Origin: Pedobacter sp.
GTDB lineage: Bacteria > Bacteroidota > Bacteroidia > Sphingobacteriales > Sphingobacteriaceae
Length of the DNA: 64,000 nt
Direction: 5' to 3'
Assembly: GCF_031119335.1 (NCBI RefSeq)
Contig: NZ_JAVHXT010000010.1
Span: 1-64,000, forward strand
Shown piece after piece: positions 44,925 to 52,321 of the stretch. Under the pieces are notes generated by a model. It was not told where the DNA came from and did no database searches. It worked only from the letters and a program-made list of their open reading frames with translations. Positions within the stretch are counted from its first letter, which is position 1. Each line of letters begins with the position of its first letter. The position numbers and the translations under genes are program-made.

Positions 44925-45716
44925 TTAAAAATCCTTATTTAGCAATTTCTCCAATTCCCCAAAAGAAACATTCATACGTACTCGACCTTGTTTGGCATAA
45001 GCAATTTCACCAGTTTCTTCAGAAATAATAACCGCTACAGCATCGGTAGCTTCAGAAACTCCGATACCAGCTCTGTGTCTTAATCCAAATTGTGCTGGTA
45101 GTTTGTTGTTATCTGTTAATGGAAGAATGCAACTTGCACTTTTAATTTTATTTTCGGAAATTACTACTGCGCCATCGTGTAAAGGGCTATGTTTTTGGAA
45201 GATACTTTCCAGTAATCTTTTAGAGATTTTACTGTCAATTAATTCACAACTGTTGGTGAAAAATTCATCGTCATAATATTTTACAAATACCATTAAGGCA
45301 CCAGTACGTGATTTTTTCATGCTTTTACAGGCATCAATTATTGGTTTTATACGCAAAAGGTTGTCTTGCTCTGCACTTTTGTTTCCAAACAAATAGCCCC
45401 ACCAAGCTTTGTTTTTTTGCAGAAAAGTTGTTTTTCCGAGATGGAGTAAAAATCGTCTTATTTCGGGTTGAAAAATGATAACCATCGCCAAAATACCCAC
45501 ACTCATAAATTTGTTGATGATGGCTTCTAGCAATTCCATGCGAAGACCTTTTACTACGTAGTAAACGAGTACAATGATCACCATGCCCAATACCAAGTTA
45601 ACGGCCAAGGTGTTGCGTATAAGGCTGTAAATGTAATAGATGAGAATAGCCACCAAGGCAATATCTATTACGTTTATCCAGGTTATATTTAAAAAATCGA
45701 AGTCAAAAATTTCCAT
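44925..45716 (-). CDS. cdaA: Diadenylate cyclase (CdaA type)
   Basis: Makes the second messenger c-di-AMP from two ATP at the inner membrane. Three N-terminal transmembrane helices (about 15-32, 36-56, 66-82) are followed by the DAC domain. The catalytic DGA lies at 181-183 (HSPLHDGAVV) and RHR at 213-215 (GLRHRAG). The 263 residues match CdaA. It is 111 bp downstream of folP on the same strand, a pairing common in Bacteroidota. No CdaR or GlmM gene is adjacent, unlike in Firmicutes. Confidence 0.93.
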   Translation of the reverse strand: MEIFDFDFLNITWINVIDIALVAILIYYIYSLIRNTLAVNLVLGMVIIVLVYYVVKGLRMELLEAIINKFMSVGILAMVIIFQPEIRRFLLHLGKTTFLQKNKAWWGYLFGNKSAEQDNLLRIKPIIDACKSMKKSRTGALMVFVKYYDDEFFTNSCELIDSKISKRLLESIFQKHSPLHDGAVVISENKIKSASCILPLTDNNKLPAQFGLRHRAGIGVSEATDAVAVIISEETGEIAYAKQGRVRMNVSFGELEKLLNKDF

Positions 45717-45739
45717 TGTTGTACAAGATAGGTAATATA

Positions 45740-45852
45740 GGTTAATTGTTGAAACTGTTTGAATTGGTTAACTGCACAATTGGTTCCTATGCTATTCAAC
45801 AATTAACCAGTTAACCAATTTTAACGATTAACCAAAACAGCGATTAACCAAC
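45740..45852. repeat. GGTTAATCG/TTAACC repeat overlapping the folP end
   Basis: GGTTAATTGTTGAA (45740-45753) pairs with TTCAACAATTAACC (45795-45808), and further CGATTAACCAA units lie at 45825-45834 and 45841-45850. The last units are inside the folP gene and form its final codons. Related sequence lies around 50.5 and 51.0 kb. Confidence 0.6.
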
Positions 45853-46682
45853 TCCACGCACTCTAAGGCTTCCTTTACATCGTGTACACGTAAAATATTT
45901 GCTCCTTTAAGTAGGGCCGTAGTATTGAGTACAGTTGTTCCGTTTAATGCGTCTTCAGTTTTGATATTCAGTGCTTTGGTAATCATCGATTTTCTGGAAA
46001 AACCAACCAACAAAGGCAATTCGAAGAAGTTGAGCATTTGCATATTCCTTAAAAGCTCGTAGTTATGGTTCAAAGTTTTGGCAAAGCCGAAGCCTGGATC
46101 TATGATGATATCCTTTACACCAAGTGACGTTAATTCTTTGATTTTTTCACTGAAATAACTAAAAACTTCCTTTGTTACATTTTCATAGCTCGGGCTTTCT
46201 TGCATATTCTGCGGCGTACCTTTCATATGCATCATAATGTAGGGCACCTGCAGTTTCGCTACAGTTTCGAACATTTTATCGTCTAAGTTGCCAGCGGCGA
46301 TGTCGTTAATGATGTGTGCGCCTGCGTTAATGGCTTCTTCAACAGCTTTCGCTCTAAAAGTATCTACAGAGATTAATGTTTCGGGGAATGCTTTGTTAAT
46401 CGCTTCAACTATTGGAACCAAACGCTCAATTTCTTCTGTTTCATTTACATCGGCTGCGCCCGGACGAGAAGAATAAGCACCTAAATCGATGAACTTCGCA
46501 CCAGCTTTGATGAAGTTTTCTACGCTTCGTAGTGCGTCATCTACAGAGCTTACCCTGCTTTTATTGTAGAACGAATCTGGAGTGATATTTAGGATTGCCA
46601 TTACCGAAGGTTTGCTGATATCAATCAACTTGCCTTTACAGTTTAGCGTTTGTTTTCGGTTTAAAAATGTATCTTTAGCCAT
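45828..46682 (-). CDS. folP: Dihydropteroate synthase
   Basis: Cytosolic enzyme of folate synthesis that joins p-aminobenzoate to dihydropterin pyrophosphate; the sulfonamide target. MAILNITPDSFYNKSR is the Bacteroidota variant of the usual NxTPDSFSDGG signature, and FIDLGAYSSRPGA is the second signature. Substrate-binding positions appear in LISVDTFRAKAVEEA and NDIAAG, and in the late motifs DIIIDPGFGFAK and VGFSRKSM. The length of 284 is normal. The last codons, LVNRCFG, are made of a repeat unit that continues into the spacer. Divergent from the Nmad1 gene, with a MITE-like element between. Confidence 0.94.
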   Translation of the reverse strand: MAKDTFLNRKQTLNCKGKLIDISKPSVMAILNITPDSFYNKSRVSSVDDALRSVENFIKAGAKFIDLGAYSSRPGAADVNETEEIERLVPIVEAINKAFPETLISVDTFRAKAVEEAINAGAHIINDIAAGNLDDKMFETVAKLQVPYIMMHMKGTPQNMQESPSYENVTKEVFSYFSEKIKELTSLGVKDIIIDPGFGFAKTLNHNYELLRNMQMLNFFELPLLVGFSRKSMITKALNIKTEDALNGTTVLNTTALLKGANILRVHDVKEALECVELVNRCFG

Positions 46683-46723
46683 CAGTTAACAACGGTTACG
46701 TAGAGATGTCTTAATGAGCATTT

Positions 46724-46803
46724 CGTCATTTCGAACGTAGAGAGAAATCTGTTTTTAAGCCTTTTAAGGTGCTAGATTTCTCCTCGTTCCTTGTCGAAAT
46801 GAA
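46724..46803. repeat. CGTCATTTCGAACG element with a mutated right end
   Basis: The left end CGTCATTTCGAACGTAGAG and inner GAGAAATCT...AGATTTCTCC follow the family. The right end reads TCGAAATGAAG instead of CGAAATGACG. It lies between the divergent folP and Nmad1 genes, in a stretch that must also contain their promoters. Confidence 0.7.
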
Positions 46804-46851
46804 GCAATTTTTATCGCCTCTACGGTTCCAAAATTAAATATTTTAATTGTT

Positions 46852-47394
46852 TTGGCAGCAAATACATCTCTAGAATACGATAACGTCATTGCGGTTTGTA
46901 AATCGCTTTTTATTAAAAAGACAAAAGATTACGGTACGGCTTGGCGCATTTTACGTCCGGCATCTATTACCGACCAAATCTTTATCAAAGCGCAGCGCAT
47001 TAGAACTTTAGAGGAGAAAAAGGTTTCTAAAGTAGAAGAGGGTGTGGTTTCGGAATATATCGGAATTATTAACTATTGTGTAATGGCTATTTTGCAATTG
47101 GAGTTGGATAAAGATGAGCCTAACGAACTAGCTGTAGATGTTACTGAAACTTACTACGATGCGAGGGTTAAAGAAACCAAAGACCTAATGATGGATAAAA
47201 ACCACGATTATGGCGAGGCGTGGAGAGATATGCGCATCAGTTCTTTAACTGATTTGATTTTGATGAAGATTTTGAGAGTGAAGCAAATCGAAGATAACGA
47301 TGGACAGACTTTAGCATCAGAAGGCATCAAAGCAAATTATCAAGATATGTTGAATTACGCGGTGTTTGCATTGATTAAATTAGGGGTGGCATAA
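46852..47394 (+). CDS. DUF1599 / Nmad1-family protein with duplicated domain
   Basis: The 180-residue protein consists of two similar halves (about 9-85 and 104-178). Each carries a K-(D/H)DYG-x-AWR core: TKDYGTAWRILRPASITDQI in the first, then HDYGEAWRDMRISSLTDLIL. This matches DUF1599, renamed nucleotide modification associated domain 1 (Nmad1), predicted from phage gene neighbourhoods to work on modified nucleotides. The start is a TTG; no in-frame ATG exists before the middle of the first domain. It sits between folP (divergent) and a dioxygenase gene 11 bp downstream. Confidence 0.8.
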   Translation: MAANTSLEYDNVIAVCKSLFIKKTKDYGTAWRILRPASITDQIFIKAQRIRTLEEKKVSKVEEGVVSEYIGIINYCVMAILQLELDKDEPNELAVDVTETYYDARVKETKDLMMDKNHDYGEAWRDMRISSLTDLILMKILRVKQIEDNDGQTLASEGIKANYQDMLNYAVFALIKLGVA

Positions 47395-47405
47395 AAAGTA
47401 AAAAA

Positions 47406-48152
47406 TTGGAAATCCAAAGTTCAAATTCTATAGCGAAAAGGCAAGCTTTATCAACAAAGGATGAGCTAGATGAATTTGGATTTTCTATTGTAAATGATAT
47501 TTACTCTGAAGCTGAAGTGTTGCAAATATTAGCACTCATTGCTTCGAAAGATAGCGATAGAGCTACTTTTAGGAAATCGGAGGACTTATTTGCGATTAGA
47601 CAGTTCTTGAAAGAGGTTCCTGAAGTAAAAGAAATTGTTTTTAATGACAAGCTGAAAAATCTGATAACAGAAGTCTTTGGTGAAAGTTTTTTTGTGGTTA
47701 AAAGCATTTATTTCGATAAACCAGAAAAATCTAATTGGTATGTTTCTTATCATCAAGATTTAACTATTTCTGTCGATAAGAAAACAGAATTGGAAGGTTT
47801 TGGACCATGGACAACAAAGCAAGGTCAGTTTGCTGTGCAGCCGCCATTGGCTATTTTACAAAGGAATTTTACCATTAGAATTCATTTAGATGATACTGAC
47901 GAAAATAATGGTGCCTTAAAAGTTATTCCTCAATCGCATTTGAAAAATATTTATCGACCTGAAACCATTAATTGGGAAGTTGAAAAAGAAACAATTTGTG
48001 AAGTGAAAAAAGGAGGAGTAATGTTGATGAAGCCTTTAACTTTACACAGTTCAAGCAGAACAACTAACGGACAAAAAAGAAGAGTAATACACATAGAGTT
48101 TTCTGACGTTGACTTGCCAGCAGGGCTTCAATGGTCGGAGAGATTAAATTAA
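47406..48152 (+). CDS. Phytanoyl-CoA dioxygenase-family protein
   Basis: A predicted non-haem Fe(II)/2-oxoglutarate oxygenase of the PhyH family (248 residues). The iron site is seen as HQD (in SYHQDLTISV) and the distal His of LTLHSSSRT, with its following Arg for 2-oxoglutarate. IRIHLDDTDENNGALKVIPQ is the typical family segment between them. It has no signal and should be cytosolic. The start is again a TTG, after an A-rich stretch 11 bp past the Nmad1 gene, so the two are probably co-translated. Substrate unknown; small molecules or nucleic-acid-linked groups are possible. Confidence 0.82.
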   Translation: MEIQSSNSIAKRQALSTKDELDEFGFSIVNDIYSEAEVLQILALIASKDSDRATFRKSEDLFAIRQFLKEVPEVKEIVFNDKLKNLITEVFGESFFVVKSIYFDKPEKSNWYVSYHQDLTISVDKKTELEGFGPWTTKQGQFAVQPPLAILQRNFTIRIHLDDTDENNGALKVIPQSHLKNIYRPETINWEVEKETICEVKKGGVMLMKPLTLHSSSRTTNGQKRRVIHIEFSDVDLPAGLQWSERLN

Positions 48153-48197
48153 GCAAATAGGAGCAATGCCGTTCTAGCTTTTCAAAAATAAAAATAT

Positions 48198-48270
48198 CGT
48201 CATTTCGACGAAGGAGAAATCTAGCAGATTGTTAGATTTCTCACTACGTTACTCTTCGTTCGAAATGACG
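48198..48270. repeat. CGTCATTTCGACGAAGG element
   Basis: The ends CGTCATTTCGACG and TTCGTTCGAAATGACG, with GAGAAATCTAGC and GTTAGATTTCTC inside, mark a short (73-bp) member of the main family. It lies directly before the DoxX-type gene and must overlap its promoter or leader. Confidence 0.8.
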
Positions 48271-48284
48271 GCAAAACAAAATAT

Positions 48285-49436
48285 ATGAAAAAAGCACTTT
48301 TTCACTTCTCAAAATGGTTTGTAGGCATCCTGTTTATCTTTTCAGGATTGATAAAAGCCAACGACCCGCTAGGTTTTGGTTATAAATTACAAGAGTATTT
48401 CGAGGTTTTCCATATCAGTTTTTTAAATGGTTGGGCAACTGGAATTGCTGTATTGCTTTGCATACTAGAAATTGTATTTGGTGCACTTTTACTATTTGGC
48501 ATCTTCCGAAATTTTGTGGTGAAAGGTTTGTTAGCTACTATTATCTTTTTCACTTTCCTAACTTTTGTATCGGCAGCATTTAAAGTAGTTACTTCATGCG
48601 GTTGTTTTGGCGATGCCATTCCTTTAACACCTTGGCAATCGTTCGGTAAAGATGTGGTATTGTTAGTGCTAATTGTGTTTATTTATCTCAATAGAAGTTT
48701 AATAAAACCTATTTCTGAAAAGCCAGGAGTACAAAGTGGGATATTTGGCGGTGTTTTTACAGCATCTTTACTGTTTAGCACTTTTACTTATACTAGGTTG
48801 CCAGTTATTGATTTCCTTCCATACAAAATTGGTTCTAGTATTCCAGAAAACATGAAAATTCCTGAAGGTGCGCCAGTAGATGAGTACCTGATTATGTACG
48901 ATTTGAAACATAAAAAGACTGGCGAAACCCAAACCATGAGTGATAAGGATTACATGTCTAAAGAAGTTTGGAAAGATGAAAATTGGGAAGTGGTGGGTTC
49001 TCCATCTAAAAAACTGATTAAAAAAGGTTATGATGTGAAAATCAAAGACCTAATGATTACCGACGCTTCGGGAACAGATTATACCAAGGAGATTGTCGAA
49101 AATCCTTACTATAACTTGGTGGTGGTGGCGTATAACCTCAACGAAACTAATGAAGATGCCATTGCTGAAGCAAATGCATTGGCTCTAAATGCAGCAGAGC
49201 AATTTAACATCCGTACCGTATTGCTAACCTCGAACTCTGCAAAGGACGCAGAGAAATTTAGTAAACGCATGAAGCTGTTTATGGAAGTATTCTATGCAGA
49301 TGCGGTGCCTCTAAAAAGTATGGTCCGTGCCAATCCAGGAGTACTTTTATTAAAAAATGGTGTCATTGTGAACAAATGGCATTACCATTCATTACCTTCG
49401 TTTGATAGCTTCACAGAAAAATACTTCGCAAAATAA
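48285..49436 (+). CDS. BT_3928-type DoxX-family membrane protein
   Basis: The N-terminal half is a DoxX/MauE-type four-helix membrane domain (WFVGILFIFSGLIKANDPLG, then helices to about residue 140). It includes TSCGCFGDAIPLTPW, with its CGC motif, typical of MauE-like proteins. The C-terminal half (about 180-383) is a soluble, thioredoxin-like region without a CxxC motif, ending in LLLKNGVIVNKWHYHSLP. This architecture is the BT_3928 family found throughout Bacteroidota next to folP/DUF1599. A redox or electron-transfer role is suggested but not shown. Its stop codon overlaps the ABC permease start by one base. Confidence 0.82.
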   Translation: MKKALFHFSKWFVGILFIFSGLIKANDPLGFGYKLQEYFEVFHISFLNGWATGIAVLLCILEIVFGALLLFGIFRNFVVKGLLATIIFFTFLTFVSAAFKVVTSCGCFGDAIPLTPWQSFGKDVVLLVLIVFIYLNRSLIKPISEKPGVQSGIFGGVFTASLLFSTFTYTRLPVIDFLPYKIGSSIPENMKIPEGAPVDEYLIMYDLKHKKTGETQTMSDKDYMSKEVWKDENWEVVGSPSKKLIKKGYDVKIKDLMITDASGTDYTKEIVENPYYNLVVVAYNLNETNEDAIAEANALALNAAEQFNIRTVLLTSNSAKDAEKFSKRMKLFMEVFYADAVPLKSMVRANPGVLLLKNGVIVNKWHYHSLPSFDSFTEKYFAK

Positions 49437-50491
49437 TGGGCATCTACGCACTCAGAAAATTATTATACGGACTTGCGGTAATGGCAGGTGTGGTAGCTGT
49501 GGTGTTTGTGCTGTTCAATATTTTACCTGGCGACCCTGCTCGTATGACTATGGGGCAACGCTCTGATGTACAATCTTTAGAAGCGGTGCGCAAAGAATTT
49601 GGACTGGATAAATCGAAACCTGTGCAGTTCTTTTTATATGTGAATGACCTGTCTCCAATTAGTGTTCATGAAAATACGCCAGAAAACCAAGAGAAATACG
49701 GTTACGTAAAAATGTTTAAAATTGGCGATGATGCTTGGGTTTTAAAAAAGCCCTACCTGCGTCGCTCTTATCAAACCAAAAGAGATGTAACTACTATATT
49801 GGGAGAAACTGTACCGAATACTTTTGTTTTGGCATTAACTGCGATGATTTTTGCCACCATTATTGGTGTGTTCTTAGGTGTACTGTCTGCAGTTTATAAA
49901 GGCACTTGGATTGACAAAGCAGCTAATATGTTTGCCATTTTAGGAATTTCAGCGCCTGCTTTTTTTGCTGGAATTATCATTGCTTGGTTCTTTGGTTTTG
50001 TACTTTCAGATTATACGGGTTTAAATATGAGTGGCAGTTTATATAGCTACGACCCGTTCGAGGGAGAAATCATCACACTAAGAAATTTATGGTTGCCGAT
50101 GATTACGTTGGGTCTTCGTCCGCTGGCCATTATTGTGCAGTTAACCCGCAGTGCGATGTTAGATGTGCTTTCGCAAGATTACATCCGTACCGCAAGGGCA
50201 AAAGGTTTATCCCGTAAAACGATAATCTATAAACACGCTTTAAAAAATGCACTTAACCCGGTAATTACCGCAATTTCTGGGTGGTTTGCTTCTTTATTGG
50301 CAGGTTCGTTCTTTGTAGAGTACATTTTCGGTTACAACGGTTTGGGTCGCACTACAGTTTACGCTTTAGAAATGTCGGATTTTCCAGTGGTAATGGGCTC
50401 AATTTTGTTCATTGCTTTTGTTTTTGTGGTGGTAAATATCTTGGTAGATTTGTTGTATGCTTGGATAGACCCGAGAGTGAAACTAGCGTAG
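49436..50491 (+). CDS. DppB-type ABC transporter permease
   Basis: An inner-membrane permease of the peptide/nickel/opine ABC transporters. The N-terminal helix (LLYGLAVMAGVVAVVFVLFN) and PGDPARMTMG are typical. A periplasmic loop of about 80 residues is longer than in E. coli DppB. The EAA loop that contacts the ATPase, DYIRTARAKGLSRKTI, is intact, and five further helices follow. It starts on the last base of the DoxX-type gene (TAATG), so they are coupled. No DppC, ATPase or binding protein gene accompanies it here; these must be encoded elsewhere. Confidence 0.88.
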   Translation: MGIYALRKLLYGLAVMAGVVAVVFVLFNILPGDPARMTMGQRSDVQSLEAVRKEFGLDKSKPVQFFLYVNDLSPISVHENTPENQEKYGYVKMFKIGDDAWVLKKPYLRRSYQTKRDVTTILGETVPNTFVLALTAMIFATIIGVFLGVLSAVYKGTWIDKAANMFAILGISAPAFFAGIIIAWFFGFVLSDYTGLNMSGSLYSYDPFEGEIITLRNLWLPMITLGLRPLAIIVQLTRSAMLDVLSQDYIRTARAKGLSRKTIIYKHALKNALNPVITAISGWFASLLAGSFFVEYIFGYNGLGRTTVYALEMSDFPVVMGSILFIAFVFVVVNILVDLLYAWIDPRVKLA

Positions 50492-50496
50492 TGGGG

Positions 50497-50614
50497 ATTG
50501 GTTAATCGTTTAAATCGGTTAATTGGTTAACTGTTAGGCTGCTCGCTTATTCTGCAAATTGTTAAATTGCAAGTATGCTCAATTAACCAGTTTTAACGAT
50601 TAACCAATTAACCA
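50497..50614. repeat. GGTTAATCGTT inverted repeat left of the four-helix gene
   Basis: Arm 50497-50526 (ATTGGTTAATCGTTTAAATC...) and arm 50580-50608 (CAATTAACCAGTTTTAACG...) are near-complementary. The right arm ends in the 21-bp unit 50594-50614, repeated at 50998-51018 with one mismatch. It lies between the ABC permease and the four-helix-bundle gene. Confidence 0.75.
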
Positions 50615-50618
50615 GCAT

Positions 50619-50984
50619 ATGCATATCTACTCCTTTGAAAAACTAGAAACTTGGCAAAAGGCCAGAATATTTAGAAAAGAAATTTACCTCCTCACAAAGA
50701 AGTTCCCTAAAGAAGAACTATTTGGACTGACTAGTCAAATAAAACGTTCGGCAAGTAGCATTGGAGATTGTTTAGCAGAAGGTTCAGCTAGAATTACCGC
50801 CAAAGATAAGGCTCATTTTATTACAATGTCTTATTCTAGTGCTATTGAAACCGTTAATCACATTGTTGGTGCATTTGATTTAGAGTTCATCACTAACGAG
50901 GAATATGAATATTTTAGGTTGAAATTAGATGAAATAGCAAACAAGCTAAATGCTTTAAGGAAATCAATTTTGAAAAGTGATTAA
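50619..50984 (+). CDS. Four-helix-bundle protein (S23/IVP family)
   Basis: A 121-residue cytosolic protein of the four-helix-bundle family related to S23, first found encoded in intervening sequences of 23S rRNA genes (TIGR02436). Typical marks are FEKLETWQKARIFRKEIY at the start, then FGLTSQIKRSASSI, and EGSAR. The biological role is unknown. It stands between an ABC permease and aroK, enclosed by almost identical 21-bp repeats (50594-50614 and 50998-51018), as if inserted as a cassette. Confidence 0.88.
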   Translation: MHIYSFEKLETWQKARIFRKEIYLLTKKFPKEELFGLTSQIKRSASSIGDCLAEGSARITAKDKAHFITMSYSSAIETVNHIVGAFDLEFITNEEYEYFRLKLDEIANKLNALRKSILKSD

Positions 50985-50997
50985 ACAATTGTTCCGG

Positions 50998-51018
50998 TAA
51001 CGATTAACCAAATAACCA
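50998..51018. repeat. Direct repeat right of the four-helix gene
   Basis: TAACGATTAACCAAATAACC is repeated, with 20 of 21 bases identical, at 50594-50614. The pair brackets the four-helix-bundle gene. It ends 21 bp before the aroK start. Confidence 0.7.
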
Positions 51019-51039
51019 ATTTAAACAGTTAAACAACAA

Positions 51040-51546
51040 ATGAAGATTTTCCTAGTAGGATTTATGGGCTGCGGCAAAAGCACCAAAGCAAAACAACTAG
51101 CTAATTTATTAGAATGCCCAGTAATAGATATTGATGCCGTAATTGTAGAGCAGCAGGGTATGAGCATAGCTGATTACTTCGCTGCCAATGGCGAAGCTGC
51201 TTTTCGTCAGTTGGAGAATGAAATACTAAAGTCTTATGATTATCCTGAAACTTGCGTAGTAGCTACAGGTGGTGGTTTACCATGTTTTTTGGATAACATG
51301 GAATGGATGAATGCAAATGGTATCACTGTTTATTTGGAGATGACACCACCACAACTGGTTTCACGTTTACATAATAGAGAAAAACGACCTTTAATAAAAG
51401 GTATGGACGATGAGCAATTACTGACTTTTATTATTGGAAAGCTTGAGGAAAGAAACGTTTTCTACCACCAATCTAAATTGACCATTAATTCTTTTGATTT
51501 AGAGCCCAAAGTTTTGTTAGAGGAGATAGAGAAACTTAAGGACTAA
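51040..51546 (+). CDS. aroK: Shikimate kinase
   Basis: Phosphorylates shikimate in aromatic amino acid and chorismate synthesis. The P-loop is GFMGCGKST (7-15), and PVIDIDAVIVEQQGMSI holds the Asp residues that bind magnesium and shikimate. FRQLENEIL carries the shikimate-binding Arg, VATGGGLPC is the glycine-rich segment, and HNREKRPLI holds the lid Arg. At 168 residues the length is normal. A single gene, preceded by the repeat-flanked four-helix-bundle gene. Confidence 0.93.
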   Translation: MKIFLVGFMGCGKSTKAKQLANLLECPVIDIDAVIVEQQGMSIADYFAANGEAAFRQLENEILKSYDYPETCVVATGGGLPCFLDNMEWMNANGITVYLEMTPPQLVSRLHNREKRPLIKGMDDEQLLTFIIGKLEERNVFYHQSKLTINSFDLEPKVLLEEIEKLKD

Positions 51547-51567
51547 TTCTATTTACGTTCATTTATG

Positions 51568-51643
51568 CGTCATCCTCGCGTATGCGGGGATCTTAAAGCA
51601 TTTTTTTATTGCATTACGATTCCGAAATAAATTCAGAATGACG
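51568..51643. repeat. CGTCATCCTCGCG...CAGAATGACG element
   Basis: It begins CGTCATCCTCGCGTATGCGG and ends AATTCAGAATGACG, with a CATTACGATTCCG stretch shared with 44785-44874. Short hairpins lie at each end. It separates convergent aroK and the thioesterase gene. Confidence 0.6.
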
Positions 51644-51672
51644 AACATATTAAAGCAATACTGATAACCAAA

Positions 51673-52068
51673 CTACCCCATATTCTCCAACTTTTCGTCC
51701 ATTTTTCTGATTTTTGTTTTGCCGTGAGGAATAGGTTCGCTACGTTCGTTCACATTTACAAAAACCATTTTGTCTATAGTCAAGATTGCTTTTTTAGTGA
51801 TTTTGTTTCTCACTTCACATTTTAATGTAATTGATGTTCTTCCAAATTCTGAAGCCGTCATACCCATTTCTACAATGTCGCCTAGTTTGCCTGAAGAAAC
51901 GAAGTTGATTTCGGAAATAAGTTTGGTTACTACACGTGGAGCTTCAAGCTGGCACATTGCATAAATAGCAGCTTCTTCATCTATCCATTTAAGTAAGCTA
52001 CCACCAAAAAGGCTGCCATTTGGGTTTAAATCTTCGGGCTTAATCCATTTACGGGTGTGGAAATTCAT
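51673..52068 (-). CDS. Acyl-CoA thioesterase (hotdog fold)
   Basis: A small 131-residue hotdog thioesterase of the YciA/BACH type, which hydrolyses acyl-CoA. The motif NPNGSLFGGSLLKWIDEEAA (about 16-35) contains the catalytic Asp/Glu position of the central helix. VVTKLISEINFVSSGKLGD and VEMGMTASEFGRTS follow as in the family. One hotdog domain means it forms a dimer or hexamer. A single gene, 250 bp from the convergent metallophosphoesterase region. Confidence 0.87.
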   Translation of the reverse strand: MNFHTRKWIKPEDLNPNGSLFGGSLLKWIDEEAAIYAMCQLEAPRVVTKLISEINFVSSGKLGDIVEMGMTASEFGRTSITLKCEVRNKITKKAILTIDKMVFVNVNERSEPIPHGKTKIRKMDEKLENMG

Positions 52069-52131
52069 TGTATGTTGTTTTTTGAGGCTAATTTAAGGTT
52101 TCTTAATCTGATTTAAAGCTGTAAGTAGTAA

Positions 52132-52321
52132 AACCTCTCTGTCCTTTGGACATCTCTCCTTGAAAAGGAGAGAAAGTAGGGAGCCAATATTGTGGGTGTT
52201 ACATTTTCGTATCTTTCTATTTTTTTCTTTCCCAACAAATGAAACTTGTTATGTAGTTTCTTTAATATTGCTTTTCTCTCCCTTCTTTTAGGGAGAGATG
52301 CCTGATAAGGCAGAGAGGGTT
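52132..52321. repeat. CCTCTCTG...CAGAGAGG long inverted element
   Basis: AACCTCTCTGTCC and ACATCTCTCC at the left pair with GGGAGAGATGCC and GGCAGAGAGGGTT at the right. Inner hairpins are CTCTCCTTGAAAAGGAGAG and CTCTCCCTTCTTTTAGGGAG. It reaches into the stop codon of the metallophosphoesterase gene. A class of its own, resembling the C-rich element at 1-82. Confidence 0.7.
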
